DNA of 64,000 bases from DASXHY01 sp036272195. Lineage in GTDB: Bacteria; Verrucomicrobiota; Verrucomicrobiia; Limisphaerales; DASXHY01. Positions within the stretch are counted from its first letter, which is position 1. The number at the start of each line of letters is the position of its first letter. This document shows positions 41,082 to 48,752 of the stretch, piece by piece. The stretch covers positions 68,207 to 132,206 of the forward strand of contig DATAZE010000006.1 of assembly GCA_036272195.1 (NCBI GenBank). The letters are read 5' to 3'. The translations under genes and the position numbers were made by a program. The notes under the pieces were generated by a model. That model was not told the origin of the DNA and did not search any database. It was given only the letters and a program-made list of their open reading frames with translations.

Positions 41082-42253
41082 TGCACATACGCGCGACTCT
41101 GGACTCTGGACTCTGGACTCTGGACTGTCTTAGTTCCGTCTCCGCTGCCGCCAACATCTTCGACACGAGCCTCTGGGCCCGCGTGCCGTTTCATTTCTGG
41201 TCACTCGTCTTTTTTGTCTTCGGTTGCAACATCGGGAGCTTTTTGAATGTTTGCATTCATCGCCTTCCGCTCGGTCAAAGCATCGTCTCGCCTCCTTCGC
41301 ATTGTCCGCACTGCAAGTATTCCATTCCCTGGTATCTGAATGTCCCGCTCGTGACCTGGCTGTGGTTGCGCGGCAAATGCCGGAACTGTGGCGCGCCGAT
41401 TTCCATTCGCTATTTCCTGGTTGAATTATTGACCGGCATCACGTTCCTCGCTTGCTGGAACGTTTTTGGCCGCCAATCGGTGGCCGTGACGCTGGTTTAT
41501 TGCCTCTTCCTCAGCGGATTGATCGTGGCCACGTTCATCGACTTTGAGCATTTCATCATCCCGGATGAAATCACCATCGGCGGCATGATGGTGGGATTTG
41601 TGATTTCGATTTTTTTATGGCGTCTGCACGACCAGGACACCTTGTTCGGCGGCATCAAGGAAAGCCTCCTCGGCATCGCGGTTGGTGCGGGACTCATTTA
41701 CGGCATTTTGCGTCTGGGAAAATTATTTTTTGGACGCCAGAGAATCGAAGTGCCTGCTGACGCGAAAATCATCTTCAGCGAAACTGGCGTTTATCTCGAT
41801 GGCAGGGAAATCCCCTACGAAGAATTATTTTATCGCCGATCCGATGTCGTCACGTTGCATGCGCAAACGCTTGAACTGGCCGACCGCTGTTATCGGGACG
41901 TGCGCGTCCGGCTCACGCCGCAAAAACTGCAAATCGGCGACGACGAATTTAACCCCGAGCAGGTGCCGCACATGGAAGCCGCCACTGTGGAAATCGTTTT
42001 GCCCCGGGAGGCGATGGGGTTCGGCGACGTGAAATTCATGGGCGCGATTGGCGCCTTTCTCGGATGGCAGTCGGTGATTTTTTCGCTGATGGTCAGTTCC
42101 ATCATCGGCTCCGCTGTCGGCATTGCGCTGATCCTGATGCGGAAACGCGAATGGTCCTCCCGCCTGCCGTACGGTCCCTACATTGCACTCGCGGCGGCGA
42201 TTTGGGTTTTCGGCGGAAGACATCTTTTTGAGTTGGTATTCGAGCCAAAATAA
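41078..42253 (+). CDS. Prepilin peptidase (A24 family), N-terminus altered by insertion
   Basis: The product has 391 residues. N-terminal methyltransferase-like domain: GSFLNVCIHRLPLG and two zinc-knuckle pairs (CPHC, CRNC). Aspartyl protease motifs are FIDFEHFIIPDE and GFGDVKFMG. About 90 extra residues lie between them (approximately 210-305). The enzyme cleaves and N-methylates type IV pilin-like and type II secretion pseudopilin precursors at the inner membrane. The first about 20 residues (MMHIRATLDSGLWTLDCLSS) are encoded by the heptamer array and the S23 gene end. The native start is therefore probably lost or replaced. Confidence 0.9.
   Translation: MMHIRATLDSGLWTLDCLSSVSAAANIFDTSLWARVPFHFWSLVFFVFGCNIGSFLNVCIHRLPLGQSIVSPPSHCPHCKYSIPWYLNVPLVTWLWLRGKCRNCGAPISIRYFLVELLTGITFLACWNVFGRQSVAVTLVYCLFLSGLIVATFIDFEHFIIPDEITIGGMMVGFVISIFLWRLHDQDTLFGGIKESLLGIAVGAGLIYGILRLGKLFFGRQRIEVPADAKIIFSETGVYLDGREIPYEELFYRRSDVVTLHAQTLELADRCYRDVRVRLTPQKLQIGDDEFNPEQVPHMEAATVEIVLPREAMGFGDVKFMGAIGAFLGWQSVIFSLMVSSIIGSAVGIALILMRKREWSSRLPYGPYIALAAAIWVFGGRHLFELVFEPK
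41095..41129. repeat. Heptamer tandem array (GGACTCT), right boundary of S23 insertion
   Basis: About 4.9 units of GGACTCT, the last reading GGACTGT. On the opposite strand the unit is AGTCCAG, which matches the left array unit AGTCCAC at 6 of 7 bases. The two arrays are therefore in inverted orientation. It is translated as LDSGLWTLD. Confidence 0.9.
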
Positions 42254-42331
42254 AGCGGCTCTTTATATGAAGGATGCGCATCATTCACTTCTGCTCAACC
42301 CTTGATCTTCATTTCAAAAGTTCTGCCAACG

Positions 42332-42366
42332 TCGGAATTCCTTATGAATGTCGGAATTGCTTACGG
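42332..42366. promoter_or_regulatory. Direct repeat upstream of the VPDSG-CTERM-like gene
   Basis: TCGGAATTCCTTATGAA and TCGGAATTGCTTACGGA stand in tandem, 20 bases apart, about 140 bases before the gene. They could be a tandem activator site. A TGGCAC sequence at 42444 recalls the -24 part of a sigma-54 promoter, but the -12 part does not match. Confidence 0.35.
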
Positions 42367-42502
42367 ATTTTGACCTCCAATTACCGATCAATGCCCGCCT
42401 CCGAGCCGCTCTCAAAGGTATAAACGCTTGATTCACAATAAGCTGGCACCCTGACCCCTTCAACGGCGACACGTTTGGCATCGAAATGGCTAAACAGATT
42501 TC

Positions 42503-43183
42503 ATGAGTAAAAGTATGAATATCAATAAGTTACGGACAAAAATCCCGGGGAAATTCTGGGTGGCTGTCCTGAGTTTTACGGGCCTTGCACTGTTGCAGGC
42601 TGCCGCAGTTCCCGTCACCGTTCAGGAAGTTGGAATTGGAGCGAACGAGATTGTTCAAATCACCAGCTCCACCTTGGGTAACCAAACGGTTTATGCTGGA
42701 ACGATTAACCTTCTCGTGAATGGCAAAGCCACCCAGGGCTTTTGCATTGATCCGTTCCATTGGAGCATCCCTGGACCCCAGGCATACGATGCCGAACCGC
42801 TCGGAGCTGGACCAAAATCCCCCGGGGGCCCCATGGGAGCGGGCACCGCGTTGAAAATTGAACAATTGTGGGCTCACTTCTATTCGACTGGCATTAGCAG
42901 CCAAAATGCGGCCGGATTGCAAATAGCAATCTGGGACCTGGTTGGCGGCGCAAATTTCAAGCTCGACTCGACTCCTGATTATGGCGCGGCCGATATGCTG
43001 GCGTGGGTGAATAGTAACCCCACCGCGATTGCCGCCAATTTGATCGCGGTGACCGGCCCCGGCCAGGATTACGTAATTCCGAATGTTCCGGATGGCGGCA
43101 CGACCGTGTTGCTCCTGGGAATGGGACTCGCAAGCGTTTTTATCATGCGGTCCAAATTCCTTACGGTCGCTTCGACGAAATAA
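42503..43183 (+). CDS. Secreted protein with VPDSG-CTERM-like sorting signal
   Basis: This 226-residue protein has an N-terminal signal (FWVAVLSFTGLALLQAAAVP). The body has a single Cys in TQGFCIDPFHWSIPG, and IAIWDLVGG. The end reads VPDGGTTVLLLGMGLASVFIMRSKF, i.e. a VPDxG motif, a membrane helix and a basic end. VPDSG-CTERM is a Verrucomicrobiota variant of PEP-CTERM, recognised by an exosortase. The third residue of the motif differs from the usual VPDSG. Function of the body is unknown. Confidence 0.85.
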   Translation: MSKSMNINKLRTKIPGKFWVAVLSFTGLALLQAAAVPVTVQEVGIGANEIVQITSSTLGNQTVYAGTINLLVNGKATQGFCIDPFHWSIPGPQAYDAEPLGAGPKSPGGPMGAGTALKIEQLWAHFYSTGISSQNAAGLQIAIWDLVGGANFKLDSTPDYGAADMLAWVNSNPTAIAANLIAVTGPGQDYVIPNVPDGGTTVLLLGMGLASVFIMRSKFLTVASTK

Positions 43184-43192
43184 TTGCAGTTA

Positions 43193-45883
43193 CTACTGAA
43201 GCTGAAGATAAACTCGCGAGCCGTCGGTTTTCAAACCGGCGGCTTTGTTTTCGGTGAGAAAAAGGCGCCCGGCCTCAACTTTGCCGCTCTGCAAGATATA
43301 TTCGCGAACCGTCTTCGCGCGCTGGGACGCCAGCATCTGAAAATCGTCGTCTCCGACCTGGATGCTGTTTAGCAACGCAAGTTCCATTGGATCCGCGGCG
43401 GTGGATGCAGCCTGCGCCGCGGCCACTGGCGGCGGTGCCGTCGGAGCGGGTTCTCTGGCCATCAATTGCGATGCCCCTCTCTCGGCAGTTTTTTTAAAGA
43501 CGGACGGCTGGCTGACGGTCGGAGCGTTTGGAACGGTGTTGGACGCCGTTGAAATCAAACCCTTCGCGAGAGCATCGGCGTAGAGCTTTTTCAAAAGCTC
43601 CGGACGTTCTTCCGCCGCGACGACAACCTGGTCCGGCATCACCGCCTCGCGATCCGTCTTGCGCAACTGTTGCCATTTTTGGGCGCGCAATTGTTTTTCG
43701 AGAAGCACCGCGCGCAATCCGCCCTTGTCCGCATTTGTGTCCACACTGCCGGAGATTTCCAATTGCAAACCGGGCCGTTCGTAAAGCGCCTTGACCAGCA
43801 CATCGAGCTTTTCCTTGCTCGCGGGCGGAAGGTCCGCCGTGCCCGCCCCAAAATCCTGATAGCTGATTTCCTGGCCCTTCCCGCCGAACATCGCCCCCAG
43901 CACTGCAAACGGTGAAGTAATCGCCTTCTCAACCACGTTCCAAACCGCCCGTACAATCACCTTGTGCAGCCTGAATTGCGGGTCGTCCAGGCTCCCTTCA
44001 ATCGGCACGTCGAGCACGATTTTCCCGCTGCGATCTTCCAGCACGGCAATCCCCAGCTTGACCGGCAGGTGTGTTGCATCCGGGCTGCTCACCTTTTCGC
44101 CAAAAGTAAACTGGTCAAGCGTGATGACATTTTCCGATTTAAGACTTCGTCCATGCAAATGATACGCCAGGGCCATGCTTAACTTTCCCTTTGCGATGCG
44201 GTAGCCCGCGAATTTTCCCGAGTAAGGACTGGCGGCGGTCAAATCCACGTCGTTCACCGCAATCTTGATTTCATTCGTCTGGTCCTTGCTGAAGGGATTG
44301 ATGGCTCCGGTGATTTCCACCGGGCCGACATCGTCCACCTTCGCGTGCAAATTCACATCCGCATGTTGCAAATCCTCGGAAGAAATTCCCGCAATGGTCC
44401 CGCTGATCTGATTGACCGCCATATTGACGTTCGGTGTGACGGAGCGATCGGTGAAATTCGCGCTCGTGTTCGTGATGACGATGTCGCCCACGGAAAATTT
44501 CTTCAGTGGCAACTGCGCCAATGCATTGGTGGAAATAACGGTGTCACCGGCGAGCAACGATTTTTTCGTTTTCGTCTCCGCTGCGGGAGCGGATGCTTCG
44601 GCCACGACATTCGAGGGGTTGTTCGTGCTCGACATGCGCAATGCCGCCAAAAGATTGATGGTGCGATTGGTCTCAATGATGAGTCGCGCATAAAAACCAT
44701 CCACGCCGATTGTCCTGATGGCCACCTCCGGTGGATTCAGTCCCGCATTGATTTCGGAGATGTGGACGGAATCCCATTTCAACAACGGTTCGCCGAGCAC
44801 ACCGTCGACCGTGTTGAAATCATTGAGCCACGTATCGCCGGTGAACGTGACCTCCGGCAACGAGCCGCTGGGCGCGCGCAACCGAATCTGCCCATCCATG
44901 CCGAGCTTGCTGCCAATGATGAACACACTCAGCCTCGAATCGAGATACGGGTCGAGCGGATGCAATTCAATATTGGCAAACGCCAGGTGAATGTCCGCGG
45001 ACGGCGGCGCCAGCGAGGCGTTGACTTCGGTATGCAGCGTGCCGTTCGTGTTCCAGCGCAGCGAGACCGCCGTGGTGAAATTGGTCAGCGGCAGGTTCGA
45101 GAGATTCGTGGCGTTGACGGTAATTTGGTCGAGCGTGAGGCGCGCCGGACGCGGATTGCCGAGATCTTCAAGTTGCACCGTGCAATTGCTCAAACTAAGT
45201 GTGCCCACGGTTGCCGCGAAGGAATTGGTGATTTGCGAGAACGCGGCAAAACCGTTCGTGACCGATTGCAGCAGTAATAGAATCGCATCGGTCGTGTTGG
45301 TTGTTTCCGGCGCTTTCGGCGCAGGCGTCGAAACCGTCGCTACGAGCGCGTTTGTTTCCGCCGCACCGCGCTTCAAAGACAGAGTCGCCCCGGCGACGTC
45401 GATTTGATCGATACGCACCGCCAGTTGTTTGGCCGGCCCGGACGGCGTTTTGGGCGGCGCGTTAGTCGAAAACTTCGTCAGGATATCGGAAAAATTAAAT
45501 GTGCCGTCGCCGTTCATCTGCACATGCACGAACGGCTGCGAAGTCCGTATCTCCTTGAATATCCACGGATGCCCGAAAAACGATGCCACCTGAAAATTCA
45601 CGTACACCTCATCCCACGAAACAAACGGCTCGCCGCTCTTTTCCTTGATGACCAGGCCGTGAATCGCCGCGGAGAAATCGAACGGGTTCAGTTTGACCTG
45701 CTGAATGCTGACCTCGCGTCCCAGTTGTTCCGACATTTTTTTCGCCGCCACGGACCGGATGATTGGCGGCAGAATGAAGAATCCAACAATCGTGTAGAGC
45801 AGCAGCAATCCAATCGCCCAGAAAACCAGCTTTCGCCCCTTGCTTTTTTTGCGATAGGGCACACTCAAGATTGGCTTTTTCAT
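43193..45883 (-). CDS. DUF748/AsmA-like envelope protein
   Basis: This 896-residue protein has one N-terminal helix (LVFWAIGLLLLYTIVGFFILPPII), followed by KKMSEQLGREVSIQQVKLNPFDFSAAIHGLVI. That is the typical DUF748/AsmA opening. YSGKFAGYRIAKGKLSMALAYHLHGRSL and DRSGKIVLDVPIEGSLDDPQFRLHKVI are characteristic of DUF748. AsmA-like proteins span the periplasm and are linked to lipid transport to the outer membrane. The start at 45883 is preferred; it lies 8 bases beyond the aroC stop, suggesting co-transcription with aroC. Confidence 0.88.
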   Translation of the reverse strand: MKKPILSVPYRKKSKGRKLVFWAIGLLLLYTIVGFFILPPIIRSVAAKKMSEQLGREVSIQQVKLNPFDFSAAIHGLVIKEKSGEPFVSWDEVYVNFQVASFFGHPWIFKEIRTSQPFVHVQMNGDGTFNFSDILTKFSTNAPPKTPSGPAKQLAVRIDQIDVAGATLSLKRGAAETNALVATVSTPAPKAPETTNTTDAILLLLQSVTNGFAAFSQITNSFAATVGTLSLSNCTVQLEDLGNPRPARLTLDQITVNATNLSNLPLTNFTTAVSLRWNTNGTLHTEVNASLAPPSADIHLAFANIELHPLDPYLDSRLSVFIIGSKLGMDGQIRLRAPSGSLPEVTFTGDTWLNDFNTVDGVLGEPLLKWDSVHISEINAGLNPPEVAIRTIGVDGFYARLIIETNRTINLLAALRMSSTNNPSNVVAEASAPAAETKTKKSLLAGDTVISTNALAQLPLKKFSVGDIVITNTSANFTDRSVTPNVNMAVNQISGTIAGISSEDLQHADVNLHAKVDDVGPVEITGAINPFSKDQTNEIKIAVNDVDLTAASPYSGKFAGYRIAKGKLSMALAYHLHGRSLKSENVITLDQFTFGEKVSSPDATHLPVKLGIAVLEDRSGKIVLDVPIEGSLDDPQFRLHKVIVRAVWNVVEKAITSPFAVLGAMFGGKGQEISYQDFGAGTADLPPASKEKLDVLVKALYERPGLQLEISGSVDTNADKGGLRAVLLEKQLRAQKWQQLRKTDREAVMPDQVVVAAEERPELLKKLYADALAKGLISTASNTVPNAPTVSQPSVFKKTAERGASQLMAREPAPTAPPPVAAAQAASTAADPMELALLNSIQVGDDDFQMLASQRAKTVREYILQSGKVEAGRLFLTENKAAGLKTDGSRVYLQLQ
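43219..43250 (+). terminator. Terminator of the VPDSG-CTERM-like gene, inside the DUF748 gene end
   Basis: A 12-bp stem AGCCGTCGGTTT/AAACCGGCGGCT, with one T-G pair and a 2-base loop, is followed by TTGTTTT on the plus strand. It overlaps the 3' end of the convergent DUF748 coding sequence. Confidence 0.8.
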
Positions 45884-45890
45884 GGGTAAG

Positions 45891-46970
45891 TTACTCGCAC
45901 TGCGCTTTATGGCGCAATGCATGGTCGATCAGGACCAGTGCGGTCATGGCCTCGACCATCGGCACCGCGCGCGGCAGTACGCACGGGTCGTGCCGGCCTC
46001 GGGCCTTCAGCGTAGTGTTTTTGAAATCAACATCCACCGTATCCTGTTCCAGCATGACCGTGGCAACGGGTTTGAACGCTATTCGAAAATAAATCGTCTG
46101 CCCGTTGGAAATGCCGCCCTGAATTCCGCCCGAGCGATTGGTCGTGGTGAAAACCTTGCCGCCTTTCGAACGAAACGCATCATTGTGTTGCGTGCCCGTA
46201 AGCAGAATGCTCGAAAAACCGGAACCGATTTCAAACGCCTTCGAAGCAGGCAGGCTCAGCATCGCCTTGCCGAGGTCCGCCTCGAGACGATCGAACACCG
46301 GTTCGCCCCAGCCCGCCGGCACGCCGCGCGCCACCCCTTCGACAATGCCCCCCACTGAGTCACCCGCGCGCCGCATTTTCTCGATGAGACGAATCATTTT
46401 TTCCGCAGCTGCCGCATTCGGGCAGCGGACAATATTCGATTCGATATCGGCAAGCTTCACTTTTTCCGGGTCCACTTCCGCCGAAATTTTCTGGACCTGC
46501 TTCACAAACGCCAGCACTTCGACCCCGTAACGTTCGCGCAACAGTTTTTTGGCAATCGCGCCAGCCGCCACCCGTCCGATGGTTTCCCGCGCGCTGGTGC
46601 GCCCGCCACCCTGCCAGTTGCGAATGCCATATTTCGCCTGGTACGTGTAATCCGCATGCGAGGGGCGAAACTTAGTGGCCATCTCGCTGTAAGCCTCTGG
46701 ACGGGCGTCCGTATTGCGCACCCACATGGAGATGGGCGTCCCGAGCGTCTTGCCTTCGAACGTGCCGGAAAGAATCTCCACGCGATCCGCTTCCTTGCGC
46801 GGCGTGACAATTTTTGACTGGCCGGGCCGGCGACGGTCCAAGTCGGGTTGAATATCCGCTTCCGTCAGCGCCAGCCGGGGAGGGCAGCCATCCACGACCA
46901 CGCCCACACCGCCCCCGTGAGATTCACCCCAGGTGGTGATGCGGAACAGATTCCCGAATGTGTTTGCCAT
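45891..46970 (-). CDS. aroC: Chorismate synthase
   Basis: This 359-residue protein has all three family signatures: GESHGGGVGVVVDGCPP at the N-terminus, NWQGGGRTSARETIGRVAAGA near residue 125, and RHDPCVLPRAVPMVEAMTALVL near the C-terminus. It converts EPSP to chorismate with reduced FMN, the last step of the shikimate pathway. aroE lies about 6 kb away on the other strand. The DUF748 gene follows it on the same strand 8 bases downstream. Confidence 0.97.
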   Translation of the reverse strand: MANTFGNLFRITTWGESHGGGVGVVVDGCPPRLALTEADIQPDLDRRRPGQSKIVTPRKEADRVEILSGTFEGKTLGTPISMWVRNTDARPEAYSEMATKFRPSHADYTYQAKYGIRNWQGGGRTSARETIGRVAAGAIAKKLLRERYGVEVLAFVKQVQKISAEVDPEKVKLADIESNIVRCPNAAAAEKMIRLIEKMRRAGDSVGGIVEGVARGVPAGWGEPVFDRLEADLGKAMLSLPASKAFEIGSGFSSILLTGTQHNDAFRSKGGKVFTTTNRSGGIQGGISNGQTIYFRIAFKPVATVMLEQDTVDVDFKNTTLKARGRHDPCVLPRAVPMVEAMTALVLIDHALRHKAQCE

Positions 46971-47434
46971 GCGCGAAGTTTAGGCTTCCAGCTTTCCAGT
47001 TCCAAGTTGGAAAAATCAATCCTGGGAGCGTCGGCGTCCCGCCGGCGAGGATCTGACCTTCAGACGCATCTCAAAATTTATGCAGTGTTTCAGCCACGGA
47101 GTGGCGACAGATGGTAGCCCACGGCGCGAGCCGTGGGATTGAAGGGTTAGGGGAAATGAGCCGCGGAGCGGCGAAAGAACGCGCCCCGACATTTTTCTTT
47201 CGCCCCATCCGGGGGATCGGCGATTTTCACGCTCGTTCCCCAAGGCTCACGCCGTGGGCTATCCTCTGACGCTGCTCCGCAGCTATTTCCGTGATTTTTG
47301 CCATATACAAATTTTGATATGCGCCCGATTCTCCGCGAAGACCACTAAATTTGTTGCTCATTGATTTCGATGCCATAAAATCACGGCTCACCGTGAAAAT
47401 TGTCCTGGGCCGTCTCATCAACGAAAGAATTCAC
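46971..47434. repeat. Intergenic region rich in palindromic repeat pieces
   Basis: About 460 bases without a supported gene. At 47021-47050 CCTGGGAGCGTCGGCGTC plus CCGCCGGCG resembles the arm of element family D at 63019-63080. Near 47094-47130 come CCACGGAGTGG and CCCACGGCGCGAGCCGTGGG, and at 47162-47176 a short CGCGGAGCGG hairpin. Further on, AAGGCTCACGCCGTGGGC occurs. The cluster looks like remnants of several repeat elements. It should also contain the promoters of aroC (minus) and of the GH172 gene (plus). Confidence 0.5.
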
Positions 47435-48601
47435 ATGAAAACATTCATTCGCTCCCTCCTCCTGTTGCTTTCACTCACCGTTCCCACCGCGCTCCTCGCT
47501 GCGGACGCTCCGTTTGACGGTCTCAATATGAACCTCGGCAATCTTAGCCGTGTTTCCGATGCGCAAACCCGCTCCATCGGCCCCGAAAATTTCACCGGCG
47601 AAAAAGGCAAAGCCGGCATGTCCACCGACGGCCCGGCGGCCAAAGGAGCCGCTCGCGAATTGGGGCAGGGGTGGAAAGTTTCTCCTTATGCGCACGTCGC
47701 CGCCCATTCCACTTTCACTCTCGCGGAGATTTCCGGCTCGGGAGTCATCCAACAGATTTGGATGACCCCGGCGCCACTGGACAAAACGCGTTTTTACATC
47801 CTTCGTTTTTATTGGGATGACGAAACCGAGCCGTCGGTCGAATGCCCCCTAGGCGATTTCTTTGCGTGCGGTTGGGGAAAATATTGCCAGATCAGTTCGT
47901 TGCCGGTCTGCGTGAACCCTGGCAGCGCCTTCAACTGCTATTGGCAAATGCCGTTCCGAAAAAAATGCAAAATCACTTTGGAGAACATCGATAACAGCCC
48001 CATGACCATTTATTACCAGGTCAACTACGCGCTCACCCAGGTGCCCGCCGACGCCGCCTATTTTCATGCGCAATTCCGCCGCGAAAATCCGCTAAAAACG
48101 AAAGGCCTTTACACGATTCTTGATGGTGTGGAAGGCAAAGGCCAATACGTCGGCACTTACCTTGCCTGGGGAGTGCATCACACTGGCTGGTGGGGTGAAG
48201 GCGAAATCAAATTCTTCATGGATGGTGACAAGGAATTTCCGACCATCTGCGGCACGGGAACCGAGGATTATTTTTGCGGCTCCTATGATTTTGAAACCCA
48301 TTCCGAAGGGAAGGGGCATTACACCGAATTTTCAACACCCTACAGCGGCCTCGCGCAAGTCATCCGTCCCGACGGCCTCTACGACTCGCAGGAGCGCTTT
48401 GGCTTGTATCGCTGGCACATCATGGACCCGATCCGATTTGAAAAAGACTTGAAGGTCACCATCCAGGCCCTGGGATGGAAATCCGAAGGGCGTTACCTCC
48501 AACTGCAGGATGACATTGCCTCCGTGGCCTTCTGGTATCAACTCGAGCCGCACAAACCATTTCCCAAATTGCCCAGCAAGGACGAATTGGAATTGGATTG
48601 A
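47435..48601 (+). CDS. Secreted DUF2961 protein (GH172-like)
   Basis: This 388-residue protein starts at 47435 with a signal (MKTFIRSLLLLLSLTVPTALL). Motifs are SGSGVIQQIWMTP, LRFYWDDETEPSVECPLGDFFA, CKITLENID and GTGTEDYFCGSYDF, the latter containing the acidic residues of the active site. DUF2961 was reclassified as GH172, whose characterised members act on fructofuranosidic or arabinofuranosidic sugars. The substrate here is unknown. Confidence 0.88.
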   Translation: MKTFIRSLLLLLSLTVPTALLAADAPFDGLNMNLGNLSRVSDAQTRSIGPENFTGEKGKAGMSTDGPAAKGAARELGQGWKVSPYAHVAAHSTFTLAEISGSGVIQQIWMTPAPLDKTRFYILRFYWDDETEPSVECPLGDFFACGWGKYCQISSLPVCVNPGSAFNCYWQMPFRKKCKITLENIDNSPMTIYYQVNYALTQVPADAAYFHAQFRRENPLKTKGLYTILDGVEGKGQYVGTYLAWGVHHTGWWGEGEIKFFMDGDKEFPTICGTGTEDYFCGSYDFETHSEGKGHYTEFSTPYSGLAQVIRPDGLYDSQERFGLYRWHIMDPIRFEKDLKVTIQALGWKSEGRYLQLQDDIASVAFWYQLEPHKPFPKLPSKDELELD

Positions 48602-48665
48602 GCGTTGTTAGGTTTTGGAAATCTCGTACGCGCAACACCAAAAGTCGAGCTGCGTTTGAATCGCA

Positions 48666-48720
48666 GGGTAGGGACGCCGCGCTGCGGTGTCCCCGTCCGC
48701 GTTCAGCGGACGGAATTATT
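48666..48720. repeat. Element family C, copy 1
   Basis: The element is GGGTAGGGACGCCGCGC then TGCGGTGTCCCC, then a hairpin CCGTCCGC/GCGGACGG. A second copy at 60783-60838 has matched changes in both arms (CCGCCCGC/GCGGGCGG). It lies between the convergent GH172 and cytochrome genes. Confidence 0.75.
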
Positions 48721-48752
48721 GGGTCAACACAGGTTATTCACCCTTGCCGCGT

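Noticed and set aside
40613..41129. Diversity-generating retroelement with bAvd-like S23 protein
   Set aside because: No reverse transcriptase or template/variable repeat pair is visible; only the four-helix-bundle protein and heptamer arrays.
42444..42461. Sigma-54 promoter before the VPDSG-CTERM-like gene
   Set aside because: TGGCAC fits the -24 element, but the -12 position reads CCCC rather than TTGC.
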